From NCBI GenBank assembly GCA_030549495.1, contig JAUIRK010000605.1, forward strand, positions 1 through 64,000: a DNA stretch of 64,000 nucleotides, given 5' to 3'. Below, piece by piece: positions 32,413 through 43,406 of this stretch (its first letter is position 1; each line of letters begins with the position of its first letter). The stretch comes from Nectonema munidae. Its lineage: Eukaryota; Nematomorpha; Nectonematoida; Nectonematidae. The notes beneath the pieces were generated by a model, which saw only the letters and a program-made list of their open reading frames with translations, did no database searches and was not told the origin of the DNA. The position numbers and the translations under genes are program-made.

Positions 32413-32589
32413 GTCTACACTAAGCAGCATGTTTCATTCAACATCTGTAAAACATAGGTGCAAAGCATCAAGCTACAACCCTTTTAAGTATATAACTTTC
32501 ATGCTATGAACACATAAAATGAGGCTTATCTCTAGTTGAACTTCCAAGTTCTTCAAAAAAATCTGTTCTGAAAAATTTGTATAATATAC

Positions 32590-33052
32590 GATAAATTCAT
32601 CAATTTTTTTAAAAGCCAATTGTGACTAAAAATATTGAGTTTATTCCTTTTTGGATTTTTTTTCAATTTTATACGGTTTAACAATTTTCTAAAGTTTTAG
32701 AGTATAAGTATTTGTATTTTGCTATAAACTAGTAACAAAATAATATTCTGTAATTAACTAATATGTTGGAGTTAAAGCATTCACTCCGCAAAAAACCGTC
32801 TTATTCCAGAACGCGTAGAAAAACAGATTTTTGTGAATTTCAACATGAAAATGATAATTTTATATATTAGACAACTTTTTTGAATAAACTACTCTACTTT
32901 TTTCAATTTATACACTGTTTATGATTTTTAAAATGTTATTTAAAGTTAGCTATATGTAAGCATTTTCAAAACTACAATTTCAATATGTATCGGTATCGGA
33001 AGCACCGTGTCGGAATCAGCATAAATTTTTGAATCGGTTCATCTCTATTTAT
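32590..33052 (+). mobile_element. hAT-like non-autonomous repeat, copy 1
   Basis: About 450 bp of AT-rich sequence collinear with 40907-41267. Shared blocks include AAAAGCCAA, GAGTTTATTC/GAGTTTGTTC, GTATTTTGCTAT, a GCATTCAC block and CCGTCTTA. It ends ATCGGTTCATCTCTA, which in reverse complement (TAGAGATGAACCGAT) is the terminus type of a common hAT-like MITE group. Confidence 0.6.
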
Positions 33053-33449
33053 TATACAAACACATATACACGCGGTATAAAGTTATTTTACTTTGATAAA
33101 TAAGCCTTGCATGCATTGCATATATCTGTAAAGTGTATCAGTTCCAAATTTTTTTCAGATTTATTTATCAGTGTCCAAGCATACATGTTGTGGTGAATTT
33201 TATTTGTAACGATCCCCATCCTATTCTTCAACACACATTTCAGAAAGTGATTCCAAAGTAAAATTAAGAGCCAAATGAGTTTACTCCCTCACCCCACCTT
33301 TAAAAGTAGTTAGTCGGTTAGTCAATTAGTTTTAAGAGAGTTTTTTTTTGAATATTTAAAAAAGTTGTTTTTTCCGTAAAAAAGGAGAAAACTAAATTTT
33401 AAATAAAACCTTGTTTCTACTATACCTTTGAGGTATATTTTGATGTATA
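33053..33449. other. Non-coding stretch left of the pogo element
   Basis: Nothing recognised. Confidence 0.4.
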
Positions 33450-33665
33450 CCGTATTTCATCGTCTATAAGCCACACTTTTTTTACTTGGAATTTTCCATC
33501 AATTTACGGGTGCGGCCTATAGACAAATATAAGAAATAAAGTTTTTTTTACCGCATTGTCAATATTCAATATATTCAATCCACAATCATACATAAATAAA
33601 TATACAATAAATAATAAAAATATATACAAAGAAGTGTCAATACAGTTTATTAAATTTAAAATTGA

Positions 33666-34972
33666 TCAGTCTTCTTCATCTGAACTAGAACCAAACATGT
33701 TGTCATACTCCTTCTGGGATAGGGTAACTGCATCAGTAGAGTCATAATAAAGTTCAACTTCCTCATCTTCCTCTTCAACACTCACATCATCCCTGTTCTC
33801 CCACAAAAACTCATCCTGTGTCCCATCAAGTTTGTTTAAAATCCTACACTTCAAAACCCATTTGTGATAAAAGAAGTAGGGATGTCCTTCCAGGACTCTA
33901 CAATCCAAGTACAAATGGTTGGTAGATCAACCCTTTTGAGTCGTCCAGTGGGGGTCCTTGCTTGGTTTTCGGTAGCCATCCACTCAGTTCATTTCTTCCT
34001 CATCCTCTCCTTAAAAGGATGGTTAACCGAGACATCCAGTGGCTGCAGGACAGAGCTAAGACCTCCTGGGATAATAGCTGGTGTGGTCTTGAGGTTTTTC
34101 AGCTGTTGCACAACTTCTGCTGTCTTGTGGCATCTGAAACTGTCCAGGACTAAAATGGAAGGTTTCTTCAGTAAGCTGCCAGGTCTGGAATCCCATACTT
34201 GATTGACCCAGTCTTTTAAAAGGTTCTGGTCCATCCAACCTTTTGGATGGACTCTGACATGGAGACCAGAGGGGAACTTTTCCTTCGGCAATTTCTTTCG
34301 TTAGAAGACTACAAAGAGGGGTAGCTTGCCACCATCAGCAGTGCAGGCCAGCATCAGGGTGAAGTGGCTCTTCTCATGGCTGGTGGCGCGTATGGACACA
34401 GTATTGCTCCCCTTAGAGGCGATGGTGGTGTTGGATGGCATATCGAAGGTGAGGGGAGTCTGGTCTGCGTTGCCGATCTGGCTGAGGGAATACTCTTGTT
34501 TCTTGCGTTGATCAATGATAAACTTCTGGAAGCTTATTATCTTGTCCTCATACTGGTCTGGAAATCGTTGGGCGATGGTTGTCCTCCTTCGAACCGATAG
34601 GTTGTGCCTTTCTAGGAACCTGGCAACCCAACCATAACTTGATTTGAATTCTGTTGCACCAAACTGAGGAGCGACTTGGAGGCCACGGACTCGCAGTTCT
34701 GTGGTGGATACTGGGATGCCTGCTTGTCGACGCCCTAGAATCTCTTCTAAAAGCTTTGATTCCAAATCGGAGTATTTGGCTGAGTTACCACGGTTGCTCA
34801 TCTTGTACTTTGGCATCTCTTCAAGGGTCGGTCTGTTTCTTTTCCATCTTCGGATGTTGGATTCATCGATACCAAAATGTCTGGCTGCAGCCCTGTTACC
34901 ATGAAGGTCAGCATACTCAGCCATGGCAATCTTCTCCTTGACAGTGTACTGGATTCTTCTTGTAGGAGGCAT
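33666..34972 (-). pseudogene. pogo-type transposase, disrupted
   Basis: Starts at ATG 34972. Residues ~1-50 form a helix-turn-helix (YTVKEKIAMAEYADLHGNRA, HFGIDESNIRRWKR). Residues ~65-140 form a CENP-B-type second DNA-binding domain (ATEFKSSYGWVARFLERHN). A DDE_1 domain follows with catalytic Asp in GNADQTP, Asp in LVLDSFRCHKT and Asp in VLQPLDVSV. The tail is acidic and Ser/Asp-rich (DVSVEEEDEEVE, GSSSDEED), as in other pogo proteins. It is broken by a TAA at 34301-34303 where the family has Lys, a TGA after FKERMRKK (33989-33991), and a frameshift near 33855. Three breaks in ~430 codons make this copy inactive, although its termini look mobilisable in trans. Confidence 0.92.
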
Positions 34973-35052
34973 GTTGTTGGTAGAGCAATAGATACGTATA
35001 AATTATGATATTGGTTAAATTGTGGAGGCTTAATATAGCATAATTAACAGGA

Positions 35053-35168
35053 TGTCCCTTGATTACTTTACACCAAATCGATACCACTTTATTACTTCAC
35101 ACCAGATGCCACTTTAATTACTTCACACCAAATTGACACCACTTGATTACTTCACACCAAATGGCACT
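35053..35168. repeat. Tandem repeat inside the pogo element 5' region
   Basis: About four units of a ~30-bp repeat built on TTGATTACTTCACACCAAAT, lying between the transposase ATG and the right terminal repeat. It could be part of the element's promoter or transposase-binding region. Confidence 0.75.
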
Positions 35169-35333
35169 CATATTGAGTATTTTATATTGTATTCCTAATG
35201 TAATCGACTTGAGCTGCTGTATGTTTTGATGTGCGGCTTATAGACATAGGTAAGGTTTTTTACCTTGTATTTCGTTCAAAAGTCCGGGTGCGTCTTATAG
35301 ACGTGTGCGGCTTATAGACGATGAAATACGGTA

Positions 35334-36164
35334 CATAAATTTTTTCATAAGCCATCACAAAAGATTAGTGATGTTAAAGCTTAGTTTCATAAAAAGCTTT
35401 TTTTTGTGTATCAAAATTGAAAATGATATTCCAAAATTGTTATTATTTAAATACTTTTGTATGGAAATGTTCATTTCAAATGTGATTTAGTGTTTTATGT
35501 GCTGCTGTATGTCAAATCTAAACGCAAAAATAGCTTCAATCCATAAAACAACGTGAGAGTTTCAACTCTCTGTATGGAAACATTGTCAAAGTTTTTCCAG
35601 GATCAAGGATCTCAGAGAAATATTCTCTTGCTTTTGCTTCCACAATTATTACCATTTTATATCTTCAATTTATTATTGATAAAGTTTTGTTATGTTTTAC
35701 AAATAGTTGTATTGCATTTTGGTGCGTAAAATTTGGAGTGAACGAGAGAAAAAGGGTGATAATAAGTTTGATGATAAAAGTTCTGTTTCTATTCATTTTG
35801 CCCAAAATCATAATTGGGGCAAAATGTGCAAAAATAAAAGTTTTAGGGTTGCGTTCATTGCAGTTCGTTACTTAGTTAGTTATTTTATAGTTGTTTATTC
35901 TCTTACTGATTTGCTTTGTTAGATTTAAGACATTTGCTTGGATAGATAGATATTGGATAGGTACTTTTTTTTTGCGAACTAGCTAGCTTCCACTGATGTA
36001 TGACGGGCGGATGATACAAAAATAAATAGCGAATGAAACACAATGCTTGACATTATGTTAATTTGACTTTCTTTGGAGTAGATATTTTTACTTAATATTT
36101 TGCTTTTCAGCGATTTTAGAAGCTAAGATTGAAATATTCATCTATAGGGTTTTGAAAAAGGCTG
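35334..36164. other. AT-rich non-coding stretch
   Basis: No gene recognised. Two overlapping open frames at 35687-35922 have no motif. Confidence 0.4.
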
Positions 36165-36280
36165 ACTAGATAGTTGACTTCTATACGACAGGATCTCTGT
36201 TTCGATACAGCGTCATCCTTCTTATCTCATAGTTCAACTCAAGGGGTGGAATTGCGCTTGTAGATGAATACACTCCAAAG
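36165..36280 (+). mobile_element. tRNA-derived SINE, degenerate copy
   Basis: Aligns with the SINE at 43280-43406 read on its sense strand. Best-kept part is TCATCCTTCTTATCTCATAG followed by TTCAACTCAAG and GGAATTGCGC. A and B boxes are eroded. Confidence 0.5.
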
Positions 36281-37209
36281 TACCTTTCTTATCAGCAATA
36301 TTTATAATATAAAAGAAAAATAATAAATAATCTTAGTATCTTTAAAACATGGTTTCCTTGAGGATTGAAGTGAAAAGAATTCGTGTTTTTTGACACTTGT
36401 AAAATGAGTTCAAAGTGTTCGTCAAATTTCAAATGTTGAGGCAGTCAGATGAAATGAATCGTTCAAATGTAGGAGTTTGCTAATTCGACGCACCAAAATC
36501 ATTAATTTTAAATAAGGATAGACAGACATGCATTGAAAAATATTTTGGAAGAAAAATTTATCCCTTCGAGCGGGGTATGTTATTGAATAATGATTATTTT
36601 TCTTCGATACCTGCTTTTATCCTTAAATATATATATACATAACATGGATATTGTTTTTCTTTTATGTTAGGAGCAAAATATAGGAGACTTAACTTATCGC
36701 AAAAAGACAAATGTATATAATGAATAAACTTATGATTACACCACAAAATCAGTTATTAGACGAATACATAATGTTTTCGATGCGAATTTTTGTAAAAATA
36801 AAACATTGGCTTGTTGCGTTTCACCAAATAAATAAATGATAGCATCATCAATTAATTCTTCTTGATATGATTTATTTATACAATCAATGAACTATTATTA
36901 ACTTTTAATGATTTATATGTACTAAAGAATTTAATAATATACACGTTAAATTAGTTTTAAATGATTGAAAAATGTACTTATAAATATTGATGTGGAAATT
37001 TTGTTTTCCATGTTATTCTTTTTACAAATGTGACCATTCCTTCGGTTATATGAGAATGTAAATGTAAAAATATACACTACATCTTTATTTTGGAAAGCGA
37101 ACATTAGGGGCAAACGAACACATGACGGCTTAGAGATTGAGTGTAAAGTAAAGAATGTTAACAGGAACTTATAAATAGAAATATATACATTATACACGCT
37201 GTATACACA
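36281..37209. other. AT-rich non-coding stretch
   Basis: Nothing recognised. Confidence 0.4.
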
Positions 37210-37985
37210 CATATATAGCATTTTCACTTTAAGTTCGTCCTTCTTCACTTTAAGTTCGTCTTTTTTCATTTTTAGTTCGTCGTTTTTCACTTTAAGTACG
37301 TCCTTTTTCATTTTAAGTTCGTGTTTATCATTTATGTTCATCTTTTTTTCATCTTAAGTTCGTCCTATTTCATTTTAAGTTGGTCTTTTTTTTTAATTTT
37401 TTCTATAAACTCAAAAATTTTGTCAGCAACAAGTTTTTATTTTCTAATTGCGAATCGAAAAAATGATCATAGTCAGTATTAAAAGTTTTCTACACAGTTT
37501 TCTTTTTCAAAATCTTTTAAATAAAAGTTGATAAAATCATACTCTAAATATTGAAAAGTTTATAAAAAAAATTGTTCAAGTTTTAAAATTAAAACTCAAA
37601 TGAAAAAAAAATTGTGCGTCTTTTTTTTTTATTTTTTAAAAATATTAAATAAAATCAGTTTAACTTAAATTTAGTCATAATTTTTTTGCAATTTATCTTT
37701 CAGATTTAACTTATTTGTTATTATTTTATTAATAAAACAGTGAAATTTACAGTTAATCCTTGATATTTTGGAACTTTTTTTTTAAAAAATTAAGAAAAAA
37801 TATTCGAAATAAGCCCATTCAAAGAACAAATTACAAACTTTGGAAAGAATACAAAATTCAGTAGAAAAAATTAATTTAACAATTAAAAAAAAAAAAATAA
37901 GACCAATTTAAAATGAGATAGGCCGAACTTATAATGAAAAAAGACGAATTTAAAATAACTTAAAGTGAAAAAAGACGTGTTAGAT
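37210..37985. mobile_element. Element with inverted arms of the 21-bp TTCGTCCTTTTT minisatellite
   Basis: The left arm (37224-37391) is about eight units of a CTTTAAGTTCGTCCTTTTTC type repeat. The right arm (37900-37980) carries the unit in reverse complement (GACGAATTTAAAAT, ACTTAAAGTGAAAAAAGACG). The ~500-bp middle is AT-rich without an ORF. A Lys-rich heptad-like frame (MKKDELKVKKDELKVK) through the left arm is only the repeat translated. A partial copy lies at 31304. Confidence 0.6.
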
Positions 37986-39204
37986 TTTGTTTATTTACTG
38001 CAATCAATTTGTAAAAAAATTAAATGAAAATTCTCTTGAATTAGATCAAAAAATATCTTCAAAATATAGCTAATCAAAAAAATTGAATATGATATTTGAG
38101 TTCAACTTTTAATTTTACATAAGAAAAAATATTAATTTTAGAAGGGCTATAATTAAAAAAAAATTATAAAGTTAAACAAAAAAAAAATTGAAAAAAAAAT
38201 CGGGAAAATTTTTTCGACGCTTCTTTTTTAATTTTACTTTTAGCCATCTTTTTAATTGAAGATGAAAAAGCATAATTAAGAGGCTTTTTAATTTTTACTT
38301 CATCCAAATTACGGTTTTTTACTTCTTCTATAAACTAACTTTCCTAAAAAACTAAGTTAAATGATGTTGATTAAGCAAGAAAGTTTTTATAAAGTTATAA
38401 AAAACTTAAAAAATTGAAAAAATATCTACAACCTTCTTTTTTATAATAATAATAATATTATAAGCATCAAAGAATAAATTGATGCAAAACGGGTATGATG
38501 AGTAAATGCTTCTTTTTATTGTGAATGCCCGCCCCTAATGTCCTCCGAGAAGTCTTTATTTTATCATAGTTCACATTACAGCGCATATATTTTATTTTAT
38601 ACATTGCTCGTGCAGAGAAAAATAAGTATAACATATTAAGATAATTTTGAAAGTATATGATTGCTCTATAAAATAACACTACAAGAAAATTTTTAATTCT
38701 CAAACAGCGAAAATTTAACTTCCGCAAAAATTTCTTGATATACAGCATTTGTCCTGGCTTCTTATTCTTGCCTCTATTATATTTTAACTTTATATAGCGA
38801 AAAGTTCGCAGTGAAGATTATTCCTTGGAACTAGAGCCTTTTCAAAATTGTGCTTCACTTCAACAAACAATTGAAATTGAATGAATTTTTTCAATCTTAT
38901 TTACATATTGTTCTACTTTTTGTATAAAAATTGAACAATACTTAATTTGGAAATAAACTTTCAAATAAAAACAAACTTTTTTTACTTTTTTTCATTTTTT
39001 ATGGGAAAAGGGAGACAATTTGTATGCTTTCGCTAAAAGGTGCAATGAATAAGAAAAAAGAGAGGAAACTGTCACCTACCACTAACTTTGTATTGAAGAA
39101 ATGTAATTCACTTGTGTATTTTGTGTCCCATTTCAGCGTAACGTCTTCAACTGACACTCGTGGTTTCTTTGTTGTAACTCTTTGATTGGGTTACTATCAA
39201 AAAA
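37986..39204. other. AT-rich non-coding stretch
   Basis: Extremely A/T-rich with long homopolymers. No gene recognised. Confidence 0.4.
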
Positions 39205-39345
39205 GTCACAAATCAAAAGAGTAGACTTTTTTGTCACTCATTTATCATGTCACTCTTTTGAATTTTGCCATTTTTTGTCACTTTTTTTAATTTGCCACTC
39301 TTTTGAATTTTAAAAATTTTTGTTGCTCTTTTGAGCGGCTCCACT
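39205..39345 (+). repeat. Minisatellite with GTCACTCTTTTGAATTTT unit
   Basis: Imperfect tandem copies of GTCACTCTTTTGAATTTTGCC-like units, about five repeats of ~20-35 bases. No coding role evident. Confidence 0.6.
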
Positions 39346-39782
39346 TTGATGACAAAAATTATGAAGATCAATCGTTTGCCTTCTTTTTCAAAAGAAGGTT
39401 ATAAATTTAAAGCAAATTTAATTTCTTCAGACATAGGCGTCATACAGGTCCTCAAAGACTTAAAGTACTTCTATATCAAAATCATGACCTCTTTATCGGA
39501 TGAAATGGATTAACCAACTTCGTTATACCTCTTAACTGAATCACGGTTTACAGGCATCTTGCGCCAAAACTAACTCGTACCAACCATCTCGCCGCTTTGT
39601 AATACCAACGCTAGCCAACTATCAAACGAACTAATCAACTAAATAAACAATGAACTATTTGAGGCCAATTGTTTAAAGCGATTAAGTGGAAGTTGGTTTA
39701 GTGGGAGTTGACCAGATCCCCTGGATCACATGATATCCACACAAATTGTTCAAATGGGAAATACGCGTAGATTCGTCTTTAG
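39346..39782. other. Non-coding stretch
   Basis: A 60-residue open frame (39331-39513) has no recognisable motif. The GCGCCAAAACTAACTCGTAC patch near 39562 resembles the end motif of the element at 20747. Confidence 0.35.
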
Positions 39783-40114
39783 CAGTGGTTTTCAACCGCG
39801 ACGCTCAACCTCTATTGTTTTTGCGGCCCACATAGTAAAGTTGAAGGAAAAATAGTCTAACAATATCATATTAATTAATACGTTCAAAATGTGGCAAATT
39901 TATTGATTTATTATTTATGAATAATATGATTTACTAATTTTATGATATCGTATATGCCACAATTTGGATTCTGTTTAAGTAACTAGAATAATCATTCAGG
40001 GTTAAAAAAAACTCTTTTTATAAAAACTGATTTTTTGGTATTGATGCGGCCCTTGAGTGCAATGTTGGTTCTTAATTTAGCTCTTTGTTAAAAAAAAAAG
40101 GTTAAGAACGACTG
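39783..40114 (+). mobile_element. hAT-like non-autonomous element
   Basis: Left end CAGTGGTTTTCAACCGCG and right end (reverse complement) CAGTCGTTCTTAACCTTTTT form diverged terminal inverted repeats of the hAT type. The 332-bp body has no ORF. Internally GCGGCCC recurs near both ends. The flanking eight bases (GTCTTTAG and GCATTTAT) match at only five positions, so the target duplication is decayed or absent. Confidence 0.6.
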
Positions 40115-40374
40115 GCATTTATTGTTCATATTCATTTTTGAATGTTGTACACTTTTGTAATAAAGGATTTTTTACACGCCTCCAAAAAGTATTATTACAA
40201 CTTGTCTTTAGATGGTGATGGGTTCCATTTGTTGAAGCTTTGCATCCCAACATTTCGACACAGGAACAATTTGCTGCTTAAAAATAAACTTTCCTTGGTA
40301 ACTAATGATCATTCTAAACTCATAAATTAGTAATTTTTAAAACTTAACAAAATAACAAGTAACAAACTTTTCAT

Positions 40375-40545
40375 TGCTGATGTGCTTGAACACAACTGCA
40401 GACATGTAGTTAGTTAGCACAACAGGTTTATCAGGCTTGTGCTCTTCAATGGACTTCAGAAAGTTGGAAAAAGTATAATACCAATGCTTCCATTCTTCAT
40501 GGCCACTGGTTTGAGAAACTTGTCCATTAGTAGCAGTCTTTTTTT
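40375..40545 (-). mobile_element. Fossil fragment of a Gypsy-type LTR retrotransposon (Gag-like)
   Basis: A minus-strand frame contains EEWKHWYYTFSNFL, then EEHKPDKPVVLTNYMS and VFKHIS. The W-x-x-W/F-x-x-FxNFL and D-K-x-x-L-x-N-x-x-S spacing is typical of Gag proteins of invertebrate Gypsy elements. Only about 55 residues remain and no LTRs were recognised. An old fossil. Confidence 0.4.
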
Positions 40546-40906
40546 TTAACTAAAGTAAAGCCTAGTTCCGACTAGTGGCGAACTTCGAATTTAATTCAAT
40601 AAATACTTTTCACTACAATTTACTTGAGTTAAAATACAGCAAGTGAAAGTAGAAGTCAAACTATCGTTGTGAAAAAAACAGTTGTAAGAAACGGTGATGA
40701 AGTGTGTGCACTATGAGTCTTTAAGTTAAGGGAAATTAACGCAAGTAAGTTCATCTATCCTCGAAGACACTTTTACTTATAGAAGTATTTAAAATCAGTG
40801 CTTGGAGAAGCTTGAAAGTACACGACATTGATCAGTGCTTGGAGTACGCATTAGTTTGATAAAATACAGTTAAGACATTTGAGTTGATAAAATACAGTTC
40901 TATTAG

Positions 40907-41267
40907 GGTACACAAAAATTTTTTTAAAGCCAACTATGATGAAAAATATCGAGTTTGTTCGTTTTTGGATCTTATAATTTTCGTGTAAATACATGTATTT
41001 TGCTATTAAAAGCGATAACAAGATCTGTTATTAACTTATAAGTTGGACGTAACGCATTCACACTTCAAGGAATCCGTCTTACTTCCAAAGTCGGAGAAAA
41101 ATAAATGTTTGTAAATTTCAATTTGAAAAATGTTAGCTTTAAGTATAATAAAATTAATAAATAAGTGTCTTAATGAAATTAATCATTTTTTTAGAATCGG
41201 TTTCGATAATTAAAAAAAAAATCGGTATCAGAATAAGCCAAAATTTTTGATCGATACATCCCTAATT
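40907..41267 (+). mobile_element. hAT-like non-autonomous repeat, copy 2
   Basis: Collinear with 32590-33052. Begins TTAGGGTACAC and ends GATACATCCCTAA, a short imperfect terminal inverted repeat. No ORF. Confidence 0.6.
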
Positions 41268-43279
41268 CGTGTATATGGCAAATAATTGTGCATACCATCT
41301 TTTTGTTAATTTAAACCCGGAAAGTAAATTAACTTACATCAAATTTCTGTTAGTTTTTTTGGAGGTTGTTTGTTGTTAATGTATGAATTAAATCAGAAAT
41401 TATTCCTTTAGTTTTTATGTTACAAATTATTATTAATAAATATGTTTTAACTTTACAAATATAATGTATTTATGTTTCACCTTCATAAGTTTTATATATA
41501 TGGACAATTTTTTTTTGTATATTATATATCATTTTACTTTAATTTTTTATAATAAATTTATTTTAAAAACTTTTATAATTCGAAAAATTTATTATAAATG
41601 TGAAAATTTTTAAAAAAGTATTTGAAAAGTAAACACTCTTTATTCAAAATTGTTCTAAGAGATTAATTTTAGACCACTATAGTAATGAACGGATATTCAA
41701 ACAGTTATCCTTACCGTTGATAAGATAATAATGAATCCAAAATCAATTTGTTAAAAATGAACAAAAAATTTTCAAACTGCAACATTCCAACTTAGGGAAC
41801 GCACACTGGGACATTTGTCCAAAACCAAGACTCTACCGACTAAATTCGGATGTGTGTTGTTAAGCCTATAAATAACAGAAAATTAAAAGATAGGAGGCGA
41901 GCAGTCTGAGTACGAAAGAGTTCATGCCTCATGGTAGTGATGGATGAGGATTTTATTTTGGAAATAGCCTTTTGATCTTGATAATAACGACCATGGTCGA
42001 GTAAGTCTTTGACAATGATGCTGATTAATAGGCTGATGCTATATTTGATGAATGGGATGATGAGGTTGTGAGAAGACTGTCATTAGGGTTTTCACACTTT
42101 TCCTAGTCATCATCGTCATCCATGATACCTCCTGCCACTCCTTTGACACTTTCCCTACGACAGCATTTTGCCAGTTTATCACTTGTGGTTTTCATACGCA
42201 CTGTAAACACGTGCTCTTTCCCATTCTCTTCATTCTTTTCTCATACATATGGTAAGGCTTTGCTACTTCTACTTCACACATAGAGAATAAAAATTGTAAG
42301 CAGTGGAACGAAGTGGGAACGAAAAACAACGTTGACTTCATTTATATAATAAAATTTCCTTTTTTAACCATGCCAGTGAGAAGGGCCCATCCCATTGGTG
42401 GTAATTATAAGAAATCGTCCTAGTTGCATTACCAAATCTCGCCATTTGCATATAGTTTTTGAAAATTTGTTAATGTTATACTTTTCTTTATAATCAAATC
42501 AAACTTGATGGGTAGTAAGCTAGTTGAACTACATGCGCGAGTTTTGTAGTCTAATTGAGGCTTACCTACTTACCTTGTTGTGTTGAAATACTTTATAACT
42601 ATTATTATTATTAAAATCATGAGTGAAATTAGAAAATGTGGTTTTTGATTAACATAAATATATATCAATACTTTTATTGAACAGTGGTGAAGGGAATAGT
42701 AGTGTTTATATTTTGTTATTAAAATTGTCCACTTCGATTTCCAAGTTCTTATCAATGTATTACACAAAAATAGGTCACGTGAAGAAGAAGCATCCTAAAC
42801 ATTTCTTCATATGAACACTTGTAGGGTGGTTGTTCTTCATGTAAGCTCAAAATTTTCTTGATATTGTTTGATATCTATATTGATGACCATAATGCCCGAA
42901 ATTTTTTTCTTACTTTTATTTACATGAATAACTTTACGGAGACATACCGAAATACGAAATATTTACAAACATAGCTTTTTGAATGAAAATAATTCATTTT
43001 TACTTTTTTCATTTATTATAAGTTCAAAATTTTTAAATACAGTGATGCATTTTAATGTTTTGAATTAATTTACAAACAATTTTTAAATGAATTTTATTAT
43101 TTTTGATTTTAAAAAAAATAAAAATAAATATTTAATTATAATTAAATTTTTTAATGCTTATTCCTGATAAGAACGAAATGAGGCAAAGTGATTTCCTTCA
43201 TAAGCCTACGTGTAAAATTTTGTATCTTGGAATTATTTAATAAATAATTTTGATACTTTGACATTTTAAAAGTAAAGGT
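41268..43279. other. AT-rich non-coding stretch
   Basis: No gene recognised. Confidence 0.4.
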
Positions 43280-43406
43280 TTTTCATCGAGAAGGCGCAAT
43301 TGCGCCGCTTGTATCGAACTATGAGGAAAGAAGGCTTGATGCGGGATCGAACCCAAGACCTTGAGTTATCGAAACCCAGTATCTAACCAACATTACTCAC
43401 GCCCCC
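43280..43406 (-). mobile_element. tRNA-derived SINE, best copy
   Basis: On the minus strand the A box is TTGGTTAGATACTGG and the B box GGGTTCGATCCC, spaced as in a tRNA, followed by a family-specific tail (CATCAAGCCTTCTTTCCTCA, TAGTTCGATACAAG, GCGCAATTGCGCC). The tRNA-like region cannot fold into a full cloverleaf, so it is not a tRNA gene. Other copies: 59770-59882 (-), 36165-36280 (+) and 46023-46115 (+). Confidence 0.85.

Larger units (their letters stand above)
33450..35331 (-). mobile_element. Complete pogo-type DNA transposon with TA target duplication
   Basis: A 1,882-bp element with 27-bp terminal inverted repeats (33450-33476 and 35305-35331) that differ at one base, flanked by TA at 33448-33449 and 35332-35333. 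The motif GTGCGGCTTATAGAC or a near variant occurs five times in the ends: within the left repeat (inverted), at 33510, 35231, 35288 and within the right repeat, suggesting multiple transposase binding sites. The transposase reads on the minus strand. The coding part is much more GC-rich than all surrounding DNA, and the ends are almost unchanged, so the insertion is recent and possibly acquired horizontally. Confidence 0.95.

Noticed and set aside
34326-34941. Several plus-strand open frames within the pogo element
   Set aside because: Antisense shadows of the transposase, favoured by its high GC content.
36946-37341. Lys/Glu heptad-like protein (MKKDELKVKKDELK repeats)
   Set aside because: It is the translated minisatellite arm of the element at 37210-37985, and the same repeat occurs without a frame at 31304.
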